A stretch of DNA of 64,000 nt from JAZDPK01 sp043797615. Its GTDB lineage: Bacteria > Patescibacteriota > Patescibacteriia > UBA11705 > JABHMO01. The notes below the pieces were generated by a model. That model made no database searches. It was not told the DNA's origin and saw only the letters and a program-made list of their open reading frames with translations. Shown in pieces: positions 1 through 7,079 of the stretch. Location: positions 1 to 64,000 of the forward strand of contig JAZDPK010000035.1 of the NCBI GenBank assembly GCA_043797615.1, given 5' to 3'. The position numbers and the translations under genes are program-made. The stretch's first letter is position 1, and the number at the start of each line of letters is the position of its first letter.

Positions 1-699
1 ATTTCGCTCATCGGCGTTTTCACGCTTGTTTTAAAAAAAGAAAAGCTGGAGAAAGTTTTGCTGTATCTGGTCAGCTTTTCGGTCGGCGCGCTGTTCGGCG
101 ACGTGTTTCTTCACATTATTCCGCAGATTTCCGACCAGAATAAGTTTTCGTTTAAAATCGGAAGCTTATTTTTATCCGGCATAATAATCTTTTTTATCAT
201 TGAAAAATTCGTGCACTGGCATCACTGCCATCTGGCCGAACACGAGCATAAAATCAAGCCGGTCGTTTACACGAATCTGATCGGCGACGGTTTTCATAAT
301 TTTTTGGACGGCATGATCATCGCGTCCGCGTTCGTCATCAGCGTTCCGCTCGGCGTCGCCACGGCGCTGGCCGTCATCTTCCACGAGATACCTCAGGAGA
401 TCGGCGACTTCGGCGTTCTGCTTTATTCCGGATTAACAACGAAAAAAGCTTTGCTCTTTAATTTTTTGTCCGCTTTGCTTTCCATCGCCGGCGCGGTCGC
501 CGCGTTGCTTCTGTCTCAAACGGTGGCCGGGCTGTCCGTTGTTCTGCTCGCCATCGCCGGCGGCGGATTCATCTACATCGCCGGTTCGGATTTAATCCCC
601 GAGTTGCACAAAGAATGCCGGTGGAATTGCTCGTTCTATCAATTGATCGCGATTGTTCTCGGCATTGCGATGATGGGTGGCCTTTTGTTGTTGGAATAA
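1..699 (+). CDS. ZIP family divalent metal transporter (5' end outside window)
   Basis: The frame is open from the first base, so the true start lies upstream; about 232 residues are visible. It is hydrophobic with several membrane helices and carries the two ZIP metal-site signatures: HNFLDG in one helix (near base 295) and HEIPQEIGDF in the next (near base 380). These histidines, aspartate and glutamates line the metal path in ZIP proteins, which import zinc, iron or manganese across the cytoplasmic membrane. A histidine-rich stretch (HWHHCHLAEHEH, near base 215) lies in a loop before them, as is usual in the family. The substrate cannot be told from sequence. An in-frame TTG at 58 is not the start. 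Confidence 0.9.
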   Translation: MSLIGVFTLVLKKEKLEKVLLYLVSFSVGALFGDVFLHIIPQISDQNKFSFKIGSLFLSGIIIFFIIEKFVHWHHCHLAEHEHKIKPVVYTNLIGDGFHNFLDGMIIASAFVISVPLGVATALAVIFHEIPQEIGDFGVLLYSGLTTKKALLFNFLSALLSIAGAVAALLLSQTVAGLSVVLLAIAGGGFIYIAGSDLIPELHKECRWNCSFYQLIAIVLGIAMMGGLLLLE

Positions 700-748
700 T
701 TTTTATTCGCGGCATTTGCATGATCGTTTATTCGCATCAATTAATTTG

Positions 749-776
749 TTGACAAATTCATTCAGCGTGCTATAAT
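749..776 (+). promoter_or_regulatory. Sigma-70 promoter of the riboswitch operon
   Basis: TTGACA at 749-754 and TATAAT at 771-776, 16 bp apart. Both boxes are perfect. Transcription would start near 783, about 25 bases before the SAM-I aptamer. Confidence 0.85.
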
Positions 777-803
777 ACGGATGTAATTGAATATTTTACA
801 ATC

Positions 804-964
804 AAATCTTATCAAGAGAGGCGTATGTCAAGAGCATTGGCTCGATGACGCCCGGCAACCTGTCTTCGCTAAAGCTTCGACAGGCAAGCCTGCAAAGGCT
901 TGCTTTAAGAAAATTAGTGGATATAAGGTGCCAAATCCAACCCCATTTTGGGAAAGATAAGCGC
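804..964 (+). promoter_or_regulatory. SAM-I (S-box) riboswitch
   Basis: The aptamer shows the S-box signatures in order: CTTATCAAGAGAGG (808-821), GATGACGCCCGGCAACC (844-860), AAGGTGCCAAATCC (925-938) and GAAAGATAAG (952-961). CTTATC (808-813) pairs with GATAAG (956-961) as P1. GGGAAAGA (950-957) is exactly complementary to TCTTTCCC (993-1000) in the terminator, so an antiterminator can form only when P1 and the terminator do not. This is the architecture of an OFF switch that stops transcription when S-adenosylmethionine is bound. The P3 arm is enlarged (860-906) and built from two palindromes that resemble the dispersed CCTGCC element. The regulated genes are unknown proteins, not methionine genes. 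Confidence 0.9.
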
Positions 965-988
965 ATAAATTATATTATAATTGGCACT

Positions 989-1021
989 AATCTCTTTCCC
1001 TCCGGGTGAGAGGTTTTTTTG
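989..1021 (+). terminator. Riboswitch expression-platform terminator
   Basis: TCTCT (991-995) pairs with GAGAG (1008-1012) and CCC (998-1000) with GGG (1004-1006), followed by a run of seven T (1014-1020). Its left arm overlaps the antiterminator partner 993-1000. Confidence 0.85.
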
Positions 1022-1057
1022 TAAAATGAAGGTTCTTTGACAATCCGAATTTTAAAA

Positions 1058-1121
1058 CACTCCCATGCTACCCCGCACAACGCACTTCGTTTGTGTACGG
1101 GGCGAGCATAGCATGGGAGTG
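1058..1121 (+). repeat. Long hairpin between riboswitch and first gene
   Basis: CACTCCCATGCT (1058-1069) is perfectly complementary to AGCATGGGAGTG (1110-1121). Inside it CCCCG pairs with CGGGG and ACAA with TTGT. It has no T-run, so it is not an ordinary terminator. It would sit in the leader RNA of the operon; its role is unknown. Confidence 0.7.
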
Positions 1122-1205
1122 CCGGAAAGAAAATGTTTAATCCGGAAAAAAGATGTTTTTTTGTTTGTTAAAAAACGCGAAATCATATGGAAGGAGGTGT
1201 GAACC

Positions 1206-1568
1206 ATGGGCGCTTACGGGGTTTGGGCACTTGATATTAAAAATCAAGAAAGAAAAAAGGAGGCGCAAAAGATCGCCGACAGAAAAAAGAAGCCGATTTA
1301 TTACAACGATATTTGGTTCGGGAAAAAGATAATGTATCCGTCCGATTGGAATAACTATGAAGTGTTCAATTTTCAAAATGATTTGCGGTCGGGCAAAGAG
1401 CCGCCTCCCGAAGAGATTGTGATTACAAAAATTTCTCCGCCGAGCTTGCGCGAGAAGATCGATTCGTTCAGGCTTGATTATCAGCCTTGTTATCGGCCGG
1501 TTGTCCGTCCGGCGCTGTCAATGATCTGGATAGCTGTCAAGCATTTTGTTGAAAAGATTTTTAAATGA
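1206..1568 (+). CDS. Hypothetical protein, first gene of the SAM-riboswitch operon
   Basis: 120 residues, no family recognised. The N-terminal third is rich in Lys/Arg/Glu, the middle is aromatic and proline-rich (YYNDIWFGKK, EPPPEE), and the end has an amphipathic or weakly hydrophobic helix (MIWIAVKHFVEKIF) that might touch a membrane. No signal peptide. The start is fixed by an excellent ribosome site AAGGAGGTG at 1191-1199. It is followed after 18 bases by the next gene, with which it probably forms a three-gene operon under the riboswitch at 804-964. Function unknown. Confidence 0.65.
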   Translation: MGAYGVWALDIKNQERKKEAQKIADRKKKPIYYNDIWFGKKIMYPSDWNNYEVFNFQNDLRSGKEPPPEEIVITKISPPSLREKIDSFRLDYQPCYRPVVRPALSMIWIAVKHFVEKIFK

Positions 1569-1586
1569 AAGAAAAGGAGGTGAAAA

Positions 1587-1853
1587 ATGAAAAAGTATAT
1601 TACAATTCACGTAAAGCATGAAAAAATCGATCTGCCTATTGGCAACGCTTCGGTAAGATTGATTTTTCCGTTTGATAAATCCGGCGATCCTTACGAGACG
1701 GACGTGGAGAAGACGGACAACTATGGAGACGCAACTTTTTATTTGCCTGATCGTTTTCATGAAAGAGATTTTATCGTTCAAGTCGACGGCAACAGGGTGG
1801 AAAAAAAACATGTGAATGTGGTTTCGCGTTTTGAAACGGCAATTATAATATAG
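1587..1853 (+). CDS. Hypothetical small beta-rich protein
   Basis: 88 residues. The alternating pattern (ASVRLIFPF ... TDNYGDATFYLP ... DFIVQVDG) with a G-D-A-x-F turn resembles the small beta-sandwich of carboxypeptidase-regulatory or Ig-like domains, where a side group is presented from a stable barrel; this is only a structural guess. No signal peptide or membrane helix. A strong ribosome site, AAGGAGGTG, lies just ahead of the start. Second gene of the riboswitch operon; 23 bases separate it from the next gene. Confidence 0.65.
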   Translation: MKKYITIHVKHEKIDLPIGNASVRLIFPFDKSGDPYETDVEKTDNYGDATFYLPDRFHERDFIVQVDGNRVEKKHVNVVSRFETAIII

Positions 1854-1876
1854 TTAGAGTGAAAAGGAGGTGAAAA

Positions 1877-2794
1877 ATGTTGGATTATGAAAAAGTGGAG
1901 GCGGTGTCGGAATTTCTAAAAATACCGATTGACGAGGCGAAAAAAATAATAAAACCGGATTACCTGGAAAAAATCAGCCGAATAAACAATGTCGCGGAAG
2001 CCGATCGGTTGAAATCCGACATTGAAATGAAAGATGAATTCAGAGATTTTTTCGGAAAAAAAGAAATGGTAAAATTGATTCTGCATAAATGGAGATCTTT
2101 GGTCTGCCGCATGGTGGAGGACGCTGCTGATTTTTATCAAGCCGAAACCGCGTGCCGCGCCGCTGATAGGTATTATCAGGAAGCTTTCGATCCTAACGTT
2201 CCCGATCCGACGGACACAGACATTCAAAATTTGGCGTTTGAAAAAATGTTTTCTTTTTGCATGGACAAGGAAAAAGCAGAATCAGCGTGCCGATTTTGCA
2301 TACCGGTGAGACACGGCGGCAACAAATATTATTTGGCAGTCGAGCGTTGGCTGTCTTTTTGCGAAACCGCCGCGGAAAGCGAAGATGTGTTCGATTATGT
2401 CTCTATTAACGATGAAATCAGGTTTATCGCGTTGAAAAAGTGGCTGTCTTTTTGCGAAACTTTCAATCAAGTGAAAAGAGCGCATGCGTCGGTGTTGAGC
2501 AAAATACGGGATTTGGAAACTTGGGAGCACAATCAGTATCATTATTTTACCCAAGAATTGAGGCAGATCATCATTATCAAATGGGTTTCACTGTGCTCTA
2601 CAATCGCGGAAGCCAAGGAAGTTTACAACGTCGCTCCGCATTTCAGCGAAGCGCAACGGCAGTCGATGGAAAAATGGCTGTCGCTTTGCACTACTGTTGA
2701 AGATGCAAAGGCCGCGTTCAATGCCGCGTCAACGCACAATAGCGGCGAAGAAATTCGCTTCTTGGCGATCCGTCAACTGTATGATTTGATTTAA
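1877..2794 (+). CDS. Tandem helical-repeat protein of unknown function
   Basis: 305 residues, predicted almost wholly helical and soluble. From about residue 70 it consists of degenerate repeats of roughly 35-45 residues built on K-W-L-S-x-C-x-T-x-x-E-A-K, for example KWLSFCETFNQVKRA, KWVSLCSTIAEAKEV and KWLSLCTTVEDAKAA. The regular Trp and Cys positions suggest an alpha-solenoid scaffold for binding protein or nucleic acid. An N-terminal 65-residue part is distinct (EFLKIPIDEAKKII). The start follows AAGGAGGTG. It is the last gene of the riboswitch operon and is followed by a terminator. No enzyme motif seen. Confidence 0.7.
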   Translation: MLDYEKVEAVSEFLKIPIDEAKKIIKPDYLEKISRINNVAEADRLKSDIEMKDEFRDFFGKKEMVKLILHKWRSLVCRMVEDAADFYQAETACRAADRYYQEAFDPNVPDPTDTDIQNLAFEKMFSFCMDKEKAESACRFCIPVRHGGNKYYLAVERWLSFCETAAESEDVFDYVSINDEIRFIALKKWLSFCETFNQVKRAHASVLSKIRDLETWEHNQYHYFTQELRQIIIIKWVSLCSTIAEAKEVYNVAPHFSEAQRQSMEKWLSLCTTVEDAKAAFNAASTHNSGEEIRFLAIRQLYDLI

Positions 2795-2807
2795 TTTAAG
2801 TAAATTG

Positions 2808-2842
2808 AAAGAGGCAGAATCATCGAATTTTGCCTCTTTTTT
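2808..2842 (+). terminator. Terminator of the riboswitch operon
   Basis: AAGAGGCA pairs with TGCCTCTT, followed by T residues. Confidence 0.85.
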
Positions 2843-2858
2843 ACTCGGTTACGAATTA

Positions 2859-2888
2859 TCTCGCTTTGCGAGATCTGGCAAAGCCAGA
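2859..2888. repeat. Two adjacent mini-hairpins
   Basis: TCTCGC-TTT-GCGAGA (2859-2873) and TCTGGC-AAA-GCCAGA (2874-2888), back to back, in the gap between two transcription units. Confidence 0.6.
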
Positions 2889-2925
2889 CAAATTTACGAA
2901 TGAAAAGTGAAAAAAGATGCAACTA

Positions 2926-2954
2926 TTGACTTTTTATTGAAAATACGCTATAAT
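2926..2954 (+). promoter_or_regulatory. Sigma-70 promoter
   Basis: TTGACT (2926-2931) and TATAAT (2949-2954), 17 bp spacer, ahead of the zinc-ribbon gene. Confidence 0.85.
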
Positions 2955-2999
2955 TATGTCGAGTATTTTTAATGCAATTTCAGAAAATGGAGGATAATG

Positions 3000-3491
3000 A
3001 TGGGACCTTACAAAATATGGTTCGGAGATTATGAAGGAAAGTTCGTGGAAGAACTGATCCTGACCGTGGAAGGGTTGACTTACTTGTTAAGTTTGAAAAA
3101 TCCCGAGCGGTTAGTGAACAGAGTCCGCGAAGTCATGCGCCGCAGTGAAAAATTGGAACATAAGTATAAATGTTCCTGCGGCGCAACGGCCCGATATATC
3201 AAGTACTATTCGGATCGATCCGGCTACACTTTTCAAGAAGTTTATTGTGAAAAGTGCAAGCCCGACGATTTCGGAAAGGAACGATATGTCAGGCTGTCGC
3301 TCGGCGGAGTGATGGCGGTCGGCGGCAACGCGCGGAAAGAGTTGATGGGCAGACTGCGGAAAATGTGGAACGTTCCGGTTTACTGCTCGGCCAGTTGCGC
3401 CCACGCGCTGTTCTTCCCCGATGAAGTCGAGGAAATCGCGGCGCGGGAAAAAGCGGCAATCGCCAAGCCGCAACAACTCAAGCTTTTGTAA
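3000..3491 (+). CDS. Orphan zinc-ribbon protein
   Basis: 163 residues. Two Cys pairs in the middle (KCSCGATAR and YCEKCKPDDF, 20-odd residues apart) look like a zinc ribbon; a further Cys pair (YCSASCAHALFF) lies near the C-terminus. No signal peptide. Two ATGs are adjacent (2997 and 3000). GGAGG at 2989-2993 gives better spacing for 3000, so that one is chosen. The gene stands alone between its own near-consensus promoter and terminator. Nucleic-acid or protein binding is plausible from the ribbon, but no family was recognised. Confidence 0.65.
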   Translation: MGPYKIWFGDYEGKFVEELILTVEGLTYLLSLKNPERLVNRVREVMRRSEKLEHKYKCSCGATARYIKYYSDRSGYTFQEVYCEKCKPDDFGKERYVRLSLGGVMAVGGNARKELMGRLRKMWNVPVYCSASCAHALFFPDEVEEIAAREKAAIAKPQQLKLL

Positions 3492-3497
3492 AAGCAT

Positions 3498-3532
3498 CCA
3501 GGCCCTTGCGGAACGTCGCTCGGGCCTTTTTG
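3498..3532 (+). terminator. Intrinsic terminator
   Basis: AGGCCC pairs with GGGCCT, then TTTTTG TTTT. Confidence 0.85.
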
Positions 3533-3635
3533 TTTTGGAAAAAGTGAAAAATATGTTATTATAATAATGTCATGGATATTTTTTTAAGTATTATTTGAAT
3601 TTTGCATTTTGTATTTTGCATTTATTTTTAAAATT

Positions 3636-4544
3636 ATGCTCTGGATCTGGATCGTCGTCGCATCCCAATTCTGCAATGCGGCCGTGTCGCTGATGGATAA
3701 ATTTTTATTGAACAAAAAAAAGCAGCGGCCGGCAGTCTTGACTTTCTGGACGGCTGTTTTCAACCTGCTGGCCTTGGTCTTCGCGCTGTGGAATTTCACT
3801 TTTTTCCCGGGCTGGCGGATTTTAATCATCGCGCTCCTGTCCGGCGCGGCGTTCACTTTCGCTTTGCATTTTTTCTACATGGCGCTGGAAAAAGGGGAAA
3901 CGTCGCATATCAGCCCGCTGGTCGGCGGTGTTCTGCCGATTGCCGCGTTGGTTATGTCGTATTATCTTTTGAACGAAAGGCTTGGCGGCTGGCAGATCGC
4001 GAGCGTTTTTCTTCTTGTGTTGGGCGCGATCCTTATTTCATTTGAAAAAAGCCGGCGGCATTCCGGATGGCACATCGGCATGCTGTACGCAATCATCGCC
4101 GGAATATTTTTCGCCGCGTCTTCGGTTTTAAGCCGAGCGGTTTTTCTCGAACAATCGTTCAATACCGGCTTCGTCTGGGGCAGAGTCGGCTGTTTTGCCG
4201 CCGTTCTGCCGTTTTTATTCTGGCCGAGCCTGCGCAAAAGCATTTTCACGAAGCAAAAACAAAACTTGCCAAAGGATAAAACGATATTTTCCGTTTTTAT
4301 CGTTGACAAAGTATTATCCGCGCTTCCGTTCATCGGCATGAGCTTTGCCGTTTCATTGGCCAGCGCTACGTTGGTCAACGCTTTGGCTGGCATCCAGTAT
4401 GCGATTTTATTTATTTTGATTTTTGCCTTGTCGAAAAAATTGCCGAAAGTTTTTAAAGAAGAATTTTATCGATCGGAAATTATCGTGGAAATTATTGCAA
4501 TTGTTTTAATAGCAGTTGGAGTCGGGCTCATAGTAATGAAATAA
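3636..4544 (+). CDS. EamA/DMT-family transporter
   Basis: 302 residues, about ten membrane helices in two halves, the EamA (drug/metabolite transporter) layout. The end of the first half has the typical run E-K-G-E-T-S-x-I-S-P-L-x-G with a following P-I-A-A-L and an LNERL loop before the next helix. Members export or import amino acids, nucleotides, sugars or drugs; the substrate cannot be predicted. ATG 3636 is preferred over the upstream TTG at 3609, which lies in low-complexity intergenic sequence. A poor -10-like TATAAT lies at 3560-3565. Confidence 0.85.
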   Translation: MLWIWIVVASQFCNAAVSLMDKFLLNKKKQRPAVLTFWTAVFNLLALVFALWNFTFFPGWRILIIALLSGAAFTFALHFFYMALEKGETSHISPLVGGVLPIAALVMSYYLLNERLGGWQIASVFLLVLGAILISFEKSRRHSGWHIGMLYAIIAGIFFAASSVLSRAVFLEQSFNTGFVWGRVGCFAAVLPFLFWPSLRKSIFTKQKQNLPKDKTIFSVFIVDKVLSALPFIGMSFAVSLASATLVNALAGIQYAILFILIFALSKKLPKVFKEEFYRSEIIVEIIAIVLIAVGVGLIVMK

Positions 4545-4618
4545 AAAAGAGATAAACGGGATAAACGCGATTGTCTGGACGATTTTATCAAGTCAATCTC
4601 ATTTATCTCGTTAATCCC
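4545..4618. repeat. GGGATAAACG inverted repeat, copy 1
   Basis: GAGATAAACGGGATAAACG at the left and ATCTCATTTATCTCGTTAAT at the right form an imperfect palindrome around TTGTCTGGAC. Related copies lie directly before the genes at 34729, 46555 and 50213. Confidence 0.7.
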
Positions 4619-5662
4619 ATGTTTGATATGCCTTCATTCAAAAAGCACATCATGATTTCCGCGGCGATTTTGATCGGACTAATCGCCGTCCTGGTTTTCG
4701 CTTGGTCGTATTTTTATTTTCAAAGCTTTGAAGTTAAAAATTTCCAGCTCGGCGTGAATTTTTCAAAAAGCTATTCCGAATATCTTGGTTTAGACTGGCA
4801 GAAAACTTATTTGGCCATTCTCGACGATTTGAAAGTGAAAAACGTCCGCGTATCCGCGCCCTGGAACGAGATCGAGCCGGCCAGCCTTGCCGGCAACGCT
4901 AGGCAGGCGCTCGGGCGCTGGAATTTTACCGGCCTTGACTGGCAGGTGAAGGAAGCGGAAAAGCGGGGCGTCAATTTAATTCTGATTGTCGGCCGGCGCA
5001 CGCCGCACTGGCCAGAGTGCCATGATCCGGCTTGGATCAAGCCGCTGGCGCCGGAACTCGTAGCAGATCGGCAGATGGAAATGATCGCGGCGGTCGTTGA
5101 TCGCTACAAGGATTATTCCAGCATAAAAATCTGGCAGGTGGAGAACGAGCCGCTGCTCGACGTCTTCGGTAAATGCCCGCCAGGCGATATTGATCTTTTG
5201 CGCAAGGAAATCGCGCTGGTCAAAACGCTGGACAGCCGGCCGGTCATGATCACGGACAGCGGCGAAATCGGCGATTGGACCGCGGCGGCGAATATCGGCG
5301 ACCTTTTCGGCACCACGCTCTATCGCGTCACGCATAATCCGTTTTTGGGATATTTTTATTATCATTTGCCGCCTGTTTTTTACAATTTGAAAGCGCGGCT
5401 GGTCGGACAGCGCCCGAGCCGGGCGCTGATTTCCGAATTGCAGGCCGAGCCGTGGGCGCCGCAGGGCATACTGAACACTTCGCTTGAAAATCAGAAAATT
5501 TCCATGGATGCGCGGCGACTGGCCAGCCAGGCCGATTACGGCCGGCGAACCGGTTTTTCCGGCGCCTATCTCTGGGGCGCGGAATGGTGGTATTGGCTCA
5601 AGGAAAAGCAGAACGACGACACCCTATGGAAGACGGCGAAAAACATATTTTTGAATTCATAG
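4619..5662 (+). CDS. Membrane-anchored clan GH-A type glycoside hydrolase
   Basis: 347 residues. One N-terminal membrane helix (about residues 14-35), then a TIM-barrel-like domain outside the membrane. N-V-R-V-S-A-P-W-N-E on the second strand, W-Q-V-E-N-E-P (putative acid/base Glu177) and I-S-E-L-Q-A-E-P-W (putative nucleophile Glu273) match the order of catalytic residues in GH5/GH42-like enzymes of clan GH-A. It probably cleaves a beta-linked polysaccharide at the cell surface. ATG 4619 or 4628 are both possible; the TTG at 4571 lies inside a repeat and is rejected. The exact GH family is uncertain. Confidence 0.8.
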   Translation: MFDMPSFKKHIMISAAILIGLIAVLVFAWSYFYFQSFEVKNFQLGVNFSKSYSEYLGLDWQKTYLAILDDLKVKNVRVSAPWNEIEPASLAGNARQALGRWNFTGLDWQVKEAEKRGVNLILIVGRRTPHWPECHDPAWIKPLAPELVADRQMEMIAAVVDRYKDYSSIKIWQVENEPLLDVFGKCPPGDIDLLRKEIALVKTLDSRPVMITDSGEIGDWTAAANIGDLFGTTLYRVTHNPFLGYFYYHLPPVFYNLKARLVGQRPSRALISELQAEPWAPQGILNTSLENQKISMDARRLASQADYGRRTGFSGAYLWGAEWWYWLKEKQNDDTLWKTAKNIFLNS

Positions 5663-5694
5663 ATAATGTGCTATAATTTATTAAAGAAAATCAT

Positions 5695-5883
5695 ATGCTG
5701 CCGCCAAATCCCCGAAAAATCGGCGAGTGGGTAACGATTTCGGTCGTCGTTGTCATTGCGATCTTCGTCGTGATCATGCTGTTCGTAAATTTTGTTTCGG
5801 CGCCGAAATCCGACAACAGCGTTTTGCCGTCCGCGCCTGCCTTGCCGGCAGGCAGGCCGGCAAATTCCGCCGCCGGCAACTAA
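5695..5883 (+). CDS. Small single-pass membrane protein with repeat-derived tail
   Basis: 62 residues: short basic N-terminus, one strong helix (WVTISVVVVIAIFVVIMLFV), then a Pro/Ala-rich tail. Part of that tail (PALPAGR) is encoded by a 21-bp CCTGCC...GGCAGG palindrome at 5836-5856; its removal leaves the frame intact. A -10-like TATAAT at 5672-5677 lies upstream. It precedes the next gene by 13 bases. Function unknown; could be a short anchor subunit. Confidence 0.55.
   Translation: MLPPNPRKIGEWVTISVVVVIAIFVVIMLFVNFVSAPKSDNSVLPSAPALPAGRPANSAAGN
5836..5856. repeat. CCTGCC palindromic element (21 bp) inside a gene
   Basis: Starts CCTGCC and ends GGCAGGCAGG. Same ends as the copies at 11341, 27896, 38560, 49927 and 50081. 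Occupies exactly seven codons. Confidence 0.8.
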
Positions 5884-5896
5884 AAAATATGAAAAT

Positions 5897-6499
5897 ATGA
5901 AAATAAAGATTTTATTTTCCGCTTTTGCCGTTGTTTTCGCGCTCGGCTTCGGCCTAAACGTTTCGGCGGCCGAAGCAGCGAAATCCGGCGCTTACAGCAT
6001 TCAAAAGCTGGTCGAAGAAAAAGCCGGAATATTGAAGCCGGGCGTTCTGCCTAATTCTTTCTGGTATTGGGCGGACATTTACGGCGAACAGATCGGCTTC
6101 CTTTTCACTTTCGCCAAAGAGAATAAAATAGACTACCTGATCGGCGAAGCAGGCGAGCGCCTGGCGGAAATGAAACAGCTTTCCGACGCAGGCATCACTA
6201 AATACGCGGACGATCTTCTAAAGCGGCACGACGGCGAAGTCAAACTCGCCTCCGAGCTTTTGCAGCAGCTGCGCGACGAAAGCGCGGCCAAGGCCGAGGA
6301 AGCGCAAAAAAATCTGGAAAAGCGGATATTGTTCGAGCAGAGCGATCTGGAAAGGCGGGCGGCCGAAGCGCCGTCAGAATATGACAAGGGCGTTGACAAG
6401 GCAGTCGGCAGCGTGATTTCCTGGATGAAAAACGTCGTAAGCCATTTGAATTGGAAAAGAGGGGAGATCACCAAACAAAAGGCGGAGCTTTCGGAATAA
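5897..6499 (+). CDS. Secreted DUF5667-like protein
   Basis: 200 residues with a signal peptide (KIKILFSAFAVVFALGFGL, predicted cut after VSAAEAA). The mature part reads ILKPGVLPNSFWYWADIYGEQ, followed by FTFAKENK and AGERLAEMKQL: the pattern G-x-L-P-x-S-x-x-Y ... F-T ... K ... A-E-R-L-A-E is that of DUF5667, helical extracytoplasmic domains common in Patescibacteria. The rest is a long charged helix, probably coiled-coil. ATG 5897 starts the signal peptide; upstream in-frame codons belong to the overlapping previous gene. Function of the family is unknown. Confidence 0.75.
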   Translation: MKIKILFSAFAVVFALGFGLNVSAAEAAKSGAYSIQKLVEEKAGILKPGVLPNSFWYWADIYGEQIGFLFTFAKENKIDYLIGEAGERLAEMKQLSDAGITKYADDLLKRHDGEVKLASELLQQLRDESAAKAEEAQKNLEKRILFEQSDLERRAAEAPSEYDKGVDKAVGSVISWMKNVVSHLNWKRGEITKQKAELSE

Positions 6500-6712
6500 A
6501 CGCGAAACAACGCTAAACCAAACCTGCCTGCTGGCAGGCGCAAAACAAACGCGAAACCCAAGAGAAACCATCTAGAGTAATTCAATCGTAAGTATAGGCG
6601 ATTTATTTGCGAGCTCATATCCGGCGTCTGTCATTGCGATGGAGCGGAGCGGAAGAAGCAATCTTCAATACTCAATAAAGCGACGCAATCTTGGATAATT
6701 ACCTTATTGAAT
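6500..6712. other. Intergenic region with two repeat families
   Basis: A 16-bp CCTGCC...GGCAGG palindrome (6523-6538) lies in AAACGCTAAACC/CGCAAAAC-type sequence that recurs at 49876-49960. A GTCATTGCGA ... GAAGCAATC repeat follows at 6632-6672; a second copy is at 33300-33335. No gene seen. Confidence 0.65.
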
Positions 6713-6738
6713 AAAATAGCTCTGATGCTATTTTTTTA
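6713..6738 (+). terminator. Possible terminator
   Basis: AAATAGC pairs with GCTATTT, followed by a T-run. Confidence 0.6.
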
Positions 6739-6771
6739 TTTGCTAAATTTAGCTTATAAATATGAAAAAGA

Positions 6772-6800
6772 TTGACATTCTATTTAATTTATGCTATAAT
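6772..6800 (+). promoter_or_regulatory. Perfect sigma-70 promoter
   Basis: TTGACA (6772-6777), 17 bp, TATAAT (6795-6800), upstream of a small membrane protein gene. Confidence 0.9.
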
Positions 6801-6869
6801 GAAATAGTTTTCGAAATTCAGTTTATTAACAAAAGGGAGTTTAAATACTCTCATTCAAAGGAGGATTAC

Positions 6870-7079
6870 ATGGGTTGGATACTGATTATAATCGCGCTTG
6901 TTATTTTTTTCATTGCTGAACTCATCGTTGCCTATGCTCAGAACAACGTACCGCAATGGGTTGTTGGTACTTTGATCGTATTGTCGTGCTGTTTTGGAGC
7001 GGCCGGTTTAATGTTTTTCATCGATGGCATTCAGCCGAGTCGTTTTGACATGGTACCGACGCAATTGTGGTTTAAGTAA
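6870..7079 (+). CDS. Small two-helix membrane protein
   Basis: 69 residues with two membrane helices (WILIIIALVIFFIAELIV and VVGTLIVLSCCFGAAGLMFF) and a short polar tail. AAAGGAGG at 6857-6864 fixes ATG 6870; the longer frame from 6762 starts upstream of the promoter and is rejected. It is monocistronic with a perfect promoter, suggesting strong expression. No homologue recognised. Confidence 0.65.
   Translation: MGWILIIIALVIFFIAELIVAYAQNNVPQWVVGTLIVLSCCFGAAGLMFFIDGIQPSRFDMVPTQLWFK

Noticed and set aside
1037..1060. Internal promoter TTGACA after the riboswitch
   Set aside because: No acceptable -10 box at 16-18 bp; would bypass the switch and needs start-site data.
3560..3565. Promoter for the EamA gene
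   Set aside because: TATAAT is present but the best -35 (TTGGAA) is 19 bp away; too weak to list.
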